From: Pseudomonas ovata
GTDB lineage: Bacteria > Pseudomonadota > Gammaproteobacteria > Pseudomonadales > Pseudomonadaceae
Reading direction: 5' to 3'
Assembly: GCF_003131185.1 (NCBI RefSeq)
Contig: NZ_QFFU01000013.1
Span: forward strand, 1 to 64,000
DNA: 64,000 nucleotides
Shown: positions 9,958 to 18,512 of the stretch, piece by piece
Numbering within the stretch: the stretch's first letter is position 1
How the letters are laid out: every line of letters begins with the position of its first letter
The notes under the pieces: model-generated
Databases searched by the model: none
Seen by the model: only the letters and a program-made list of their open reading frames with translations
Told to the model about the DNA's origin: nothing
Program-made: the position numbers and the translations under genes

Positions 9958-11171
9958 GCCTGTTGAGCGTCAACAACCTGGGCAAGGCCTACCGCACCTA
10001 TGCCAGCGAGCTGCAACGCATCGCCAGCTGGTTCGGCGTACCGGTCAAGGCCCGCGAAGAGCACTGGGTGCTCAAACACATCAGCTTCAACATCGAGCCG
10101 GGCGAGGCCATCGGCATCGTTGGCCAGAATGGCGCGGGCAAGTCGACCCTGCTGAAAATGATCACCGGCACCTTGCAACCCACCGAAGGCCACGTGCAGG
10201 TCAATGGCCGCATTGCCGCGATCCTGGAACTGGGCATGGGCTTCTCGCCCGACCAGACCGGCCGCCAGAACGTCTACCACGCAGCCGGGCTGATGGGCTT
10301 CAACGCCGACCAGATCGACACAGTCATCGACGACATTGCTGCATTTGCCGAAATCGGCACGTATTTCGACGACGCCGTACGCACCTACTCCAGTGGCATG
10401 CAGATGCGGGTGGCCTTTGCCGTGGCCACCGCATTCCGCCCCGACATCCTGATTGTCGATGAGGCGCTGTCGGTCGGCGACAGCTACTTCCAGCACAAAA
10501 GCTTCGAGCGCATCCGCGAGTTCCAGCGCCAGGGCACCACGCTGCTGATCGTGTCCCACGACCGCGGCTCGATCCAGGCCTTGTGCGACCGGGCGATCCT
10601 GCTGGAAAAGGGCACCGTCATCAAGGACGGCAACCCTGAAGAAGTCATGGACTTCTACAACGCGCTGATCGCCGAAAAGGAAAACTCGACCGTGCAGGTC
10701 CGCGAGCTGGACGACGGCTCCGTGCAGACCCGCTCCGGCAGTGGCGAGGCCAATATCGGCCTGGTGACCCTGCACAATGCCGCCGGCGAGCGTATCGAGT
10801 ACGTCAGCGTCGGCGAGCCGGTGTCGCTGCGCATCCAGACCCAGGTCAACAGCGCCATTCCCGAACTGGTGGTGGGCTACCTGATCAAGGACCGCCTCGG
10901 CCAGCCGGTGTTCGGCACCAACACCCATCACCTGGGCTGCACGTTGCATGACCTGCAGGCGGGCGAGACGCCGGGGTATTCGTTCAACTTCATCGCCAAC
11001 CTTGGCGTGGGGTCCTATTCCGTGGCCGTCGCCCTGCACACCACCGACAGCCATCTGGCACGCAATTATGAATGGGTGGATTTAACGCTCGTGTTCAACG
11101 TAGTCAATATTTCGCAAAGCGAGTTCGTCGGCCTGGCCTGGATACCGCCGAGCGTGGAGTGCCAACGATGA
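9954..11171 (+). CDS. wzt: O-polysaccharide ABC exporter, ATPase with C-terminal recognition domain (Wzt)
   Basis: A 405-residue protein. The N-terminal ATPase has Walker A GQNGAGKST (about residues 59-67), the signature YSSGMQMRVAFA (about 145) and Walker B LIVDEALSVGD (about 167). From about residue 255 it continues into a beta-rich domain, the extra C-terminal domain that marks Wzt proteins recognising a capped non-reducing end, as in E. coli O8/O9a. Overlaps of four bases on both sides show translational coupling with wzm and the methyltransferase. The C-terminal domain together with the next gene suggests export is gated by a terminal methyl-type cap. Confidence 0.93.
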   Translation: MSLLSVNNLGKAYRTYASELQRIASWFGVPVKAREEHWVLKHISFNIEPGEAIGIVGQNGAGKSTLLKMITGTLQPTEGHVQVNGRIAAILELGMGFSPDQTGRQNVYHAAGLMGFNADQIDTVIDDIAAFAEIGTYFDDAVRTYSSGMQMRVAFAVATAFRPDILIVDEALSVGDSYFQHKSFERIREFQRQGTTLLIVSHDRGSIQALCDRAILLEKGTVIKDGNPEEVMDFYNALIAEKENSTVQVRELDDGSVQTRSGSGEANIGLVTLHNAAGERIEYVSVGEPVSLRIQTQVNSAIPELVVGYLIKDRLGQPVFGTNTHHLGCTLHDLQAGETPGYSFNFIANLGVGSYSVAVALHTTDSHLARNYEWVDLTLVFNVVNISQSEFVGLAWIPPSVECQR

Positions 11172-12520
11172 GTGGGCTTTTCTATCGTGCCTTTGAAGAC
11201 CGTCACCGCGGCTCGCGTGAGTTGATCCACGAGCGTCAGCAGATCTATGTGCCGTTCCTTGAACCCCTCAAGCAGCTCTACCCCGAGCGCAAGGCGCTTG
11301 ACGTCGGCTGCGGGCGTGGCGAGTGGCTGGAAATCCTGCAGCGCAACGGTTTCGACCCCCTGGGCGTCGACCTCGATGCCGGCATGCTCCAGGCCTGCCA
11401 TGACCTGGGACTGCCGGTCGAGCAGGGCGATGCGCTGGAGATGCTCAAGCGCATGCCCGACGAGAGCCTGGCCGTGGTCTCGGGTTTTCATGTCGCCGAG
11501 CACATTCCGTTCGATGTCCTCAAGGACCTGGTCAGCGAAACCATGCGGGTCCTCAAGCCCGGCGGATTGCTGATCCTGGAAACGCCCAACGCGGAAAACC
11601 TGGTGGTCGGTGCCCAGTATTTTTACCTCGACCCCAGCCACGAACGGCCGATCCCGCACCTGCTGTTGAGCTTTCTGACCGAATACTGCGGCTTCGAGCG
11701 CTCCAAGGTGCTGCGCCTGCAAGAGCCGGCGCCGCTGGTCGAGGGCGACGAAGTCAACCTGGTCAGCGTCCTGTTCGGCGTCAGCCCGGACTACGCCATC
11801 GTGGCCCAGAAGCAGGCGCCTGCCGAGCAGATGCAGACCTTCGATGCCGCCTTCGAACGCGATTACGGGCTGTCGCTGGACCTGCTGGCCACCCGTTATG
11901 ACCACCAGGTGTCGCGCTCCAGTGCCCAGATCGAGCATCTTGAAGCCGCTGTTCGCGAGCTGGCAGCGCTTAATGCCAGCCATCACGCCCAGCTGCATGA
12001 ACTCAGCCAGCGTGCCGAGCAGGCGCACTTGCGCTGCCAGCAGATCGAAGAGTTTGCCGTCGGGCAAGTCGAGCAGCGTCATCTTGAGTCCCTGCGCGTC
12101 AACGCTGAGATCGAGCATATGAGGGCGCAGAATCAAGCCTATCAAGCGCAGATCAGCGCCTTGCTGAGCAGCAGTTCCTGGCGCCTCACCCGGCCGCTAC
12201 GCGTTGGCCTACGCGCAGCGCGCTGGGGGCTCAGGTTGCCCAAGCGGGGCATGCGCTCGGTCCTGTTCCGTTCAATGCGTTTTGTGCTTGACCGGCCGGT
12301 ACTGACCCTGCGCGTGAACGCGCTCATCAAGGCCCATCCCGGCCTGTTCCAGAAGGCCAGGCAGTTTGCTCTGGACCATGGCTTCATCGAGCCGTCCCTG
12401 AGCGAGTTGAATCCAAACATCATGCAAGCCGATGAAGACGAATTCGCGCACCCGAGCCCGCGAGTGGCTCATGTCTACGCCGAACTCAAGCAAGCTTTTG
12501 AGCGCAAGGAAAACCGTTGA
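11168..12520 (+). CDS. Chain-terminating methyltransferase with coiled-coil ruler (WbdD-like, no kinase)
   Basis: A 450-residue protein whose ATG overlaps the wzt stop (ATGA). Residues 1-240 form a class I methyltransferase (ALDVGCGRGEWLEILQ at about residue 43; FHVAEHIPFDVL; LKPGGLLILETPNAENL). Residues of about 243-332 are rich in Leu heptads with Glu/Gln/Ala (IEHLEAAVRELAALNASHHA onward), a predicted coiled coil ending in SSSSWRLTRPLR, and a basic C-terminal segment follows. In E. coli O9a, WbdD caps the polymer and its coiled coil sets the chain length. This protein has the same order of methyltransferase then coiled coil, but no kinase motif between them. Wzt with a C-terminal domain on one side and a WbdA-like polymerase on the other support that role. 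Confidence 0.8.
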   Translation: MSGLFYRAFEDRHRGSRELIHERQQIYVPFLEPLKQLYPERKALDVGCGRGEWLEILQRNGFDPLGVDLDAGMLQACHDLGLPVEQGDALEMLKRMPDESLAVVSGFHVAEHIPFDVLKDLVSETMRVLKPGGLLILETPNAENLVVGAQYFYLDPSHERPIPHLLLSFLTEYCGFERSKVLRLQEPAPLVEGDEVNLVSVLFGVSPDYAIVAQKQAPAEQMQTFDAAFERDYGLSLDLLATRYDHQVSRSSAQIEHLEAAVRELAALNASHHAQLHELSQRAEQAHLRCQQIEEFAVGQVEQRHLESLRVNAEIEHMRAQNQAYQAQISALLSSSSWRLTRPLRVGLRAARWGLRLPKRGMRSVLFRSMRFVLDRPVLTLRVNALIKAHPGLFQKARQFALDHGFIEPSLSELNPNIMQADEDEFAHPSPRVAHVYAELKQAFERKENR

Positions 12521-15003
12521 TGCGTATTGTCATCGATCTGCAAGGCGCACAGTCCGATAGCCGCTTCCGGGGTATCGGCCGCTATTCGCTGTCTCTGGCC
12601 CAGGCCATGGCCCGCAACGCCGGCGAGCATGAAATATGGCTGGTCCTCAACGGCCAGCTGGCCGACAGCCTCTCCGATATCCGCACCGCCTTTGCTGGCC
12701 TGGTCGAGCCGCAACGTATCCGCGTGTTCTCCGTGCCAGACGCCGTCAGCGCCAACCCCAGCCCCTGGACCGTGCAGGCGGCCGAAGTGCTGCGCGAAAG
12801 CTTTATCGCCGCCCTGAACCCCGACGTGGTGCTGGTCAGCAGCCTGTTCGAAGGCTACCAGTCCAACGCCGTTACCTCGATCGGCGTGATTGCGACCCGT
12901 TACCAGACCGCGACGGTGCTGTATGACCTGATCCCGTTGCTGAACAAAGAGGTGTACCTGGGCACGCCGGAGCTTGAGGCGTACTACCAGCGCAAGATTG
13001 ACTGGCTGAAGAACGCCGACACGCTGTTGGCCATCTCCGACTCTTCGCGCCAGGAAGCCATTACCTGCCTGGGGATCGATCCGCAGCGTATCGACAATAT
13101 TTCGGCCGCCATCGGTGAGCAATTCAAGCCCGATGACGACCTGCCTGGCCAGGCCGAACGGCTGCAGCGGCTGGGCATCAAGGCGCCGTTCATTCTCTAC
13201 GCGCCGGGCGGTTTCGACCCGCGCAAGAACTTTGCGCGCCTGCTTGAGGCCTACAGCCGCCTGTCCCAGAACCTGAAAAGCCATTATCCGCTGGTCATCG
13301 CCAGCAAGCTGCATGCTCCGCAGCGGGCCGAGTTGCAGGCGCTGGCTGAAAAGTTCGCCATACGCCCCAACGAGCTGGTACTGACCGGGTATGTCAACGA
13401 TCAGGACCTGATCGGCCTGTACTCGCAAGCCACCGTGTTCGTGTTTCCATCCGTGCACGAAGGCTTTGGCCTGCCGGTGCTCGAAGCCATGGCCTGCGGG
13501 GCGGCGGTCATCGGCTCCAACAGCAGCAGTGTGCCTGAGGTCATCGGCTGCGATGAGGCCTTGTTCGACCCGCTGTCGGTCGAGTCCATCGCCGCCAAGC
13601 TGACCCAGAGCCTGGAAGATGAAGCGTTCCGCCAACGCCTGATCGACAGCGCCCGCCAGCAATGCATGAAATTTTCCTGGGACGCGTCGGCCAGAAAAGC
13701 CATTGCCGCACTTGAACTGCGCCATCAGCCGCGTCCGGCCGAGGCGCAGGACACCGCACCTGACGAGTTGCTGCAGCGCCTGGTGGCCTTGACCGACACC
13801 GTCCCCAGCGACGCCGAGCTGTTCCGGGTTGCCAAAAGCATTGCCTTCAACGTGGCCGGTGCCGGGCAGCGGCAACTGCTGCTCGACGTCTCCAGCATCG
13901 TGCAAAAGGATGCCAAGTCCGGTATCCAGCGCGTGGTCCGCAGCCTGTTGCATGAGTTTCTCAGTGCCCCGCCCGAAGGCTTGAATGTGCGCCCGGTGTA
14001 TTACGCCGAAGGCCGCTATTACTATGCCAATGCCTTCACCTCGCGCATTCACCCGCCGTTTCCTGACACCGAGGACGCGCTGATCGATTTTGCCCAGGAC
14101 GATATCTACCTGTCCCTGGACCTGAACATGCACCTGGCCAATCAGCTTTACCCGCTGCATCACCAGATGCGCTTGATGGGCGTGCAGATCAGCTACATCG
14201 TCTACGACTTGCTGCTCTACCATCGTCCCGACTGGTGGCCAGAAACGACCGGTGACATGTTCAATGACTGGCTGCACAAGATCGCCCTGGCCGGCAGCAA
14301 CCTGATCTGCATCTCGGCAGCCGTGGCTGATGAACTGCAGGCCTGGCTGGACACGCACCCCGAGCTGTATGCCGGCAACCAGCCACGGGTGAGCAGCTTC
14401 CACCTGGGTGCCGACATCGACAACAGCCTGCCGTCCACCGGCCTGCCGGACGACGCGCCGCAACTGCTCGACCTGCTGCGCCACCAGCCCAGCTTCCTGA
14501 TGGTCAGCACCATCGAGCCGCGCAAGGGCCACGCGCAGGCCCTGTCGGCGTTCGAGACGCTGTGGGCGCAGGGGCAGCAAGTCAACCTGGTCATCATCGG
14601 CAAGCGTGGCTGGCTGGTCGATGCCCTGGTCGCACGGCTGGAATCACACCCGGAAAAAGGCAAGCGGCTGTTCTGGCTCGAAGGCATCAGCGACGAATAC
14701 CTGGAAAAGGTCTATTCGGCTGCCACCTGCCTGATCGCGGCCTCCGAAGGAGAAGGCTTCGGCTTGCCGCTGATCGAGGCCGCCCAGCACCACATGCCGA
14801 TGATCATTCGTGACCTGCCGGTGTTCCGTGAGATTGCCGGCGAGCACGCGTTTTACTTCAGCGGCCTGAATCCCGCCGACCTGAGCACTGCGGTCATCGC
14901 CTGGCTGGAGCTGTACCAGGCCGGCAACCACCCGGCCTCGTCCGCCATGCCATGGCTGACCTGGGAACAGAGTGCGGAGCAGCTCAAGGCACAACTGGCC
15001 TAA
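12520..15003 (+). CDS. Two-domain GT4 polymerising glycosyltransferase (WbdA-like)
   Basis: An 827-residue protein with two complete GT4 modules. The first begins MRIVIDLQGAQSDSRFRGIGRYS and has its donor motif E-x7-E (EGFGLPVLE) near residue 314. The second begins near residue 455 (LLLDVSSIVQKDAKSGIQRVV) and has EGFGLPLIE near residue 745. The ATG at 12520 overlaps the previous stop (TGATG), with AAGGA upstream. Two fused GT4 modules of this size are typical of WbdA-type enzymes that build the repeat unit of ABC-exported mannans and rhamnans. It would work in the cytoplasm with the ruler methyltransferase. Whether it transfers mannose or D-rhamnose is not readable from sequence. Confidence 0.85.
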   Translation: MRIVIDLQGAQSDSRFRGIGRYSLSLAQAMARNAGEHEIWLVLNGQLADSLSDIRTAFAGLVEPQRIRVFSVPDAVSANPSPWTVQAAEVLRESFIAALNPDVVLVSSLFEGYQSNAVTSIGVIATRYQTATVLYDLIPLLNKEVYLGTPELEAYYQRKIDWLKNADTLLAISDSSRQEAITCLGIDPQRIDNISAAIGEQFKPDDDLPGQAERLQRLGIKAPFILYAPGGFDPRKNFARLLEAYSRLSQNLKSHYPLVIASKLHAPQRAELQALAEKFAIRPNELVLTGYVNDQDLIGLYSQATVFVFPSVHEGFGLPVLEAMACGAAVIGSNSSSVPEVIGCDEALFDPLSVESIAAKLTQSLEDEAFRQRLIDSARQQCMKFSWDASARKAIAALELRHQPRPAEAQDTAPDELLQRLVALTDTVPSDAELFRVAKSIAFNVAGAGQRQLLLDVSSIVQKDAKSGIQRVVRSLLHEFLSAPPEGLNVRPVYYAEGRYYYANAFTSRIHPPFPDTEDALIDFAQDDIYLSLDLNMHLANQLYPLHHQMRLMGVQISYIVYDLLLYHRPDWWPETTGDMFNDWLHKIALAGSNLICISAAVADELQAWLDTHPELYAGNQPRVSSFHLGADIDNSLPSTGLPDDAPQLLDLLRHQPSFLMVSTIEPRKGHAQALSAFETLWAQGQQVNLVIIGKRGWLVDALVARLESHPEKGKRLFWLEGISDEYLEKVYSAATCLIAASEGEGFGLPLIEAAQHHMPMIIRDLPVFREIAGEHAFYFSGLNPADLSTAVIAWLELYQAGNHPASSAMPWLTWEQSAEQLKAQLA

Positions 15004-15079
15004 TCTTCCGGGCCCGCCCACGCCGAGGCGTCTATGCGCCACGGCGGCATCCTGTGGATGTCAACGACAGCTTCATCAG

Positions 15080-15270
15080 TCCGGTGTCAGGCACGAGATC
15101 CTGGGCGACCTCAACCCTGTGGGAGGCGGCTCTGCCGGCGATGAGGCCAGTAAGGCCAACACACTTGCTGCGCCTGTCACACAGCCATCGCCAGCAGAGC
15201 CTCCCAAAGTCTGGTGTCAGGCCCGAAATTCAGGGTCACATCAAGCCTGTGGGAGGCGGCCCGCAATGAG
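15080..15270. repeat. BIME-type interspersed repeat, copy 1
   Basis: CTGTGGGAGGCGGC followed after about 80 bases by the complementary arm (GCC...CTCCCA), then a spacer reading GTGTCAGGC-CGA-ATTC and the start of a second copy. Related copies lie at 19.97, 25.05-25.73 and 62.82 kb. It fills the gap between the polymerase gene and the convergent gtr cassette. Confidence 0.75.
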
Positions 15271-15301
15271 GCTAGCTCACATCAGCCTTGCAGGTGGGGT
15301 G

Positions 15302-15688
15302 TCACTTTGCGAATGCCCAGGCCTTGAGCACAAAGAAGTTGAGCACCGGCACGATGAAGATCGCCGCCAGCAGGCTGAACAGATAGTGCACCTGCAACAG
15401 CGTACCGATGTAGGCAATCAGTAGCGTCAGCCCCAGTGACAGCAGCGAGGCCACGAAAAACCGGTAGTACTTGTACAGGCTGATCGAGGTCTTGAAGGTG
15501 TAGGCGCTGTTGAGGAAATACGACACCAGATTGGCCAGCATGAAGGCGACACCGTTGGCCAGCGTCGGGGAGAAATGCAGGAGTTCGACACACACGACCA
15601 CGGCGGCAGCATGGATCAGGGTGTTGCACACCCCGATCACGGCGAAGGTCATGAACTGCAGGTTCATGAGGGACTTGATAGCGTTCAC
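15302..15688 (-). CDS. gtrA: GtrA-family membrane protein (glycolipid flippase)
   Basis: A 128-residue protein with four hydrophobic segments: FMTFAVIGVCNTLIHAAAVV, a second near residue 40, YRFFVASLLSLGLTLLIAYI, and LLAAIFIVPVLNFFVLKAWAF. This is the GtrA (PF04138) layout. The GTG start lies directly after the gtrB stop codon, so the two are coupled. In serotype-conversion cassettes GtrA is proposed to flip undecaprenyl-phosphate-sugar made by GtrB. It is the last gene of the leftward three-gene cassette. An overlapping 232-residue frame is a shadow. Confidence 0.9.
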   Translation of the reverse strand: MNAIKSLMNLQFMTFAVIGVCNTLIHAAAVVVCVELLHFSPTLANGVAFMLANLVSYFLNSAYTFKTSISLYKYYRFFVASLLSLGLTLLIAYIGTLLQVHYLFSLLAAIFIVPVLNFFVLKAWAFAK

Positions 15689-16633
15689 TTAGCTGATGAT
15701 CTCGCGAATGATGTACACCGGCCGGCGCTTGCTTTCGGCAAAGATCCGGCCCATGTACTCGCCCAGCACACCGATGCCGATCAACTGCACGCCGCTGGTG
15801 AACAGGATCGCGATCATGATCGACGCATAACCGGGTGTGTCGATGCCGAAAAACAGGGTCTTGAGGATCAGGTAAATACCATACAGAAACGCCAGCGAAG
15901 AAATGGCAAAGCCCAGGTAGGTCCAGACCCGCAAGGGCACCGAGCTGAAACTGGTGATGCCCTCGATGGCGAAGTTCCACAGCTTCCAGGTATTGAAACT
16001 GGTGTGGCCGTGCTCGCGTGCGGCCACCTTGTACTCAAGGGTGGTGGTTTTGAAACCGACCCAGGCAAACAGCCCCTTCATGAAGCGGCGGCTCTCGGGC
16101 AACGCTTTGATGGCCTCGACCACCTTGGCATCCATCAACCGGAAATCGCCCACGTCGGCGGGAATGTCGATGTCCGAGATGCTGTTGTGCAGCCGATAGA
16201 AATAGTTGGCGGTGACCCGTTGCACGGCGCGATCGGTGTCGCGGTCCGTGCGCTTGGCCAGCACGACTTCAAAGCCTTCTTCCCATTTTTGAATCATCTC
16301 GATGACCATCTCGGGCGGATGCTGCAGGTCCGAGTCGATCGGGACGACAGCATCGCCACTCGCGTGGTCAAGACCGGCCGACAGGGCGGCTTCCTTGCCG
16401 AAGTTGCGCGAAAAATCGATCACCTTGATGAAGGACCAGACGGCCTTGGCCTGAATCAGCTTTTCCAGGGTCTTGTCACGGCTGCCGTCATTGACGGCCA
16501 CCACCTCAAGATCGTAGCGATCCTGAATGTGCAGCCTGAGCGCCTCGATCCGTTCAAAGAACGCGAACACGCCGTTTTCTTCGTTATAGAACGGGGCGAC
16601 CAGGGAGATTTTCTTGCGCGCGGCAGAGTTCAT
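15689..16633 (-). CDS. gtrB: GtrB-type undecaprenyl-phosphate glycosyltransferase
   Basis: A 314-residue GT2 enzyme: KISLVAPFYNEENGVFAFFERI, AVNDGSRDKTLE, FSRNFGKEAALSAGLDHASGDAVVPIDSDLQHPPE (GtrB/DPM-type motifs), the QxxRW-like KGLFAWVGF region near residue 190, and two C-terminal membrane segments from about 225 to 295. It would load a sugar from a nucleotide donor onto undecaprenyl phosphate. It sits five bases behind the membrane transferase gene and directly ahead of gtrA. Confidence 0.9.
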   Translation of the reverse strand: MNSAARKKISLVAPFYNEENGVFAFFERIEALRLHIQDRYDLEVVAVNDGSRDKTLEKLIQAKAVWSFIKVIDFSRNFGKEAALSAGLDHASGDAVVPIDSDLQHPPEMVIEMIQKWEEGFEVVLAKRTDRDTDRAVQRVTANYFYRLHNSISDIDIPADVGDFRLMDAKVVEAIKALPESRRFMKGLFAWVGFKTTTLEYKVAAREHGHTSFNTWKLWNFAIEGITSFSSVPLRVWTYLGFAISSLAFLYGIYLILKTLFFGIDTPGYASIMIAILFTSGVQLIGIGVLGEYMGRIFAESKRRPVYIIREIIS

Positions 16634-16638
16634 ACGAC

Positions 16639-18270
16639 TTATTCCTTGGACTCATGGGCTTTGCAGACAAAAGCAAAATCAACGCGATTGCAGTGGAGGG
16701 TCACGTTGGCCGGGAACAACGGCGTGATCGACTCCACCGATCCATAAACCGACTGGTTGAACACAAAGGCTGAACGGGCCCGGTCCGCCTGGCTTATTTC
16801 AGTCTGCAGGCTGGCCGTGTCGCACGGTGGCTGGTGCCGGGCGATATAACCGGTATTGAGGGTCAGGCCGCGTTCGGCGCTGTAACGCATCATGGGCATC
16901 AGGGTCTGCAGAACATCAGGACTCGGGCAGCGGAATTTCGGATAGAAATACAGATGGGCCGCCTGCGGGCCAAGTTCCTTGTCCCACAATGCGGTGGTCA
17001 GTATCTGGCTGGGCGGCCGATTGATCGTGTCGACGAAGTTATGCCGGACGCTGCGCAGATCCATCACTTGTACAAACAGTAACGCCAGCATCAGGCCCGC
17101 AAATACAACCCGGCGGGTATGACGGTAGAGCATGACGACCGTGAACACGATGATGCAGTACCCGACCGGCCAGAAGAACCGGCCCGAAGCCCGGAATTGC
17201 GAAGTCAGGATGTCCATGAAGGCCGGGTAATTGAGCGTCAGCACCTCGACAGTACCGAAATAGATCCGGTTCGACAGGGCATAGAGCGTGAACAACAGCA
17301 TCAGGATGAACAGCGACCGATGCCGGGTAAATGTAGGGCTCGGGTGGGTCTGGTGCACACGCAGGGCGATCAGGAAGGCAAGGATCACGCCCAGGCCCAG
17401 GTAGTTATAACCCTCGCCCTGACCCGGCATGGAGGCATTGGGAATACTCATCAGGCTGGCACCGGCAATGGGCGACAGCAGGTTCATCGAGTAAACGCCA
17501 AAGCCACCCTCAGGCGCGACGGCTTCGCGTGGCAGCGGCAACACGGTAATCAGCAGACTCAGGCCGATCACCACCACCGGCAGCGCTGCCCAGGCGAGCT
17601 GCCGCAGGCTCTGGTAGCTGCGCACGGTGAAAAAGGTCGCGATGTAAATCGCTGTCGCCATGGTGAACAGGTAGATGTTCAGGTAGAACGCCATCGCCAG
17701 CCACAGTGTCCAGGCCACCGGCCTTAACTGCGACAGCCGTGCCGAGCGGATGTACAGCGCCAGCGCGCCCAGCACGATCCACTGCGAAAACAGCGAGGTG
17801 TGCGGCACCCGGGCCAGAAACGCCGGTGACAGGATGAACAGCACCACCAGGGTGATCAGTGCCAGCCATGAGGCGATGCGCAACTCCTTGAGGATCCACC
17901 AGGCACACACCGCCTGCAGGACAAACGCCAGGCCGATCCAGACGCCGAAGGGATTGAAGGGCGCAACATGCGCCGGCACGAACACTTTCAATAACAGTGA
18001 GTACAGCGGCAACGCATCGAGAAACGTAATGCGTGTGCCCACCGGGTAGTTGAAACTGTCGAACGCCAGCAAGGGCCAGCTGAACGGTGCCTGGAAATAC
18101 GCATTGAAGCCGGAGATGTACTGCGTGACATCCTCGGTTTCGGTATTCCAGTACGACGACGTGCCGAGCAGAAAACCGTCAGGGAAATAGCGGAGTATGA
18201 AAAACACCGCAATTCCGATGGCGATCAACAACCCGACCCACCCGGTCGATTTCAATTGGTTGTCACGCAT
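16639..18270 (-). CDS. Polytopic GT-C-like transferase (DUF6311-type, Gtr cassette)
   Basis: A 543-residue membrane protein with about ten hydrophobic segments. A large periplasmic loop after the first segment reads FPDGFLLGTSSYWNTETEDVTQYISGFNAYFQAPFSWPL, matching what I know of DUF6311 proteins. The C-terminal 130 residues are soluble. ATG 18270 has AGGA upstream; the open frame could begin at 18321, but that start is unsupported. In Gtr cassettes the third gene is the specific transferase that moves a lipid-carried sugar onto the O-polysaccharide in the periplasm. The gene order here (transferase, gtrB, gtrA) fits that role, so I infer a side-chain transferase with unknown sugar. Confidence 0.75.
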   Translation of the reverse strand: MRDNQLKSTGWVGLLIAIGIAVFFILRYFPDGFLLGTSSYWNTETEDVTQYISGFNAYFQAPFSWPLLAFDSFNYPVGTRITFLDALPLYSLLLKVFVPAHVAPFNPFGVWIGLAFVLQAVCAWWILKELRIASWLALITLVVLFILSPAFLARVPHTSLFSQWIVLGALALYIRSARLSQLRPVAWTLWLAMAFYLNIYLFTMATAIYIATFFTVRSYQSLRQLAWAALPVVVIGLSLLITVLPLPREAVAPEGGFGVYSMNLLSPIAGASLMSIPNASMPGQGEGYNYLGLGVILAFLIALRVHQTHPSPTFTRHRSLFILMLLFTLYALSNRIYFGTVEVLTLNYPAFMDILTSQFRASGRFFWPVGYCIIVFTVVMLYRHTRRVVFAGLMLALLFVQVMDLRSVRHNFVDTINRPPSQILTTALWDKELGPQAAHLYFYPKFRCPSPDVLQTLMPMMRYSAERGLTLNTGYIARHQPPCDTASLQTEISQADRARSAFVFNQSVYGSVESITPLFPANVTLHCNRVDFAFVCKAHESKE

Positions 18271-18446
18271 TGCACATCCTATGGGGCAGGGGAGGCGATA
18301 ACAGCACATGACGTCAGGCAACCGTGCATAACGTTATTGTCATCGCGTGTACAAGCACAGCTATTAATGCCCTGTTGATCAGGGCATTCGTGCGACTTGA
18401 AAGGGGCGGCAGGATACCAGAGAACTTACACACTCGACATGAGGGG

Positions 18447-18470
18447 CGTGAGGCGACCCTGCGCCTCACG
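18447..18470 (-). terminator. Hairpin after the TerD-type gene
   Basis: A perfect stem CGTGAGGCG / CGCCTCACG with a six-base loop lies just beyond the stop of the leftward TerD-type gene. There is no T-run, so a terminator role is only likely. Confidence 0.5.
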
Positions 18471-18512
18471 TGCAATTGAACAGGTCAGTGCTGACAGAGC
18501 GACCTATTGATA

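Noticed and set aside
12475-14580. 701-residue leftward ORF
   Set aside because: It lies fully antisense to the two-domain glycosyltransferase, whose motifs are clear. Long antisense frames are common in GC-rich DNA. The same applies to antisense frames over wzt, gmd, rfbB, rfbD, rfbA and the DUF927 gene.
15282-15980. 232-residue leftward ORF overlapping gtrA and gtrB
   Set aside because: It is out of frame with both genes, which have clear family motifs and adjacent start and stop codons.
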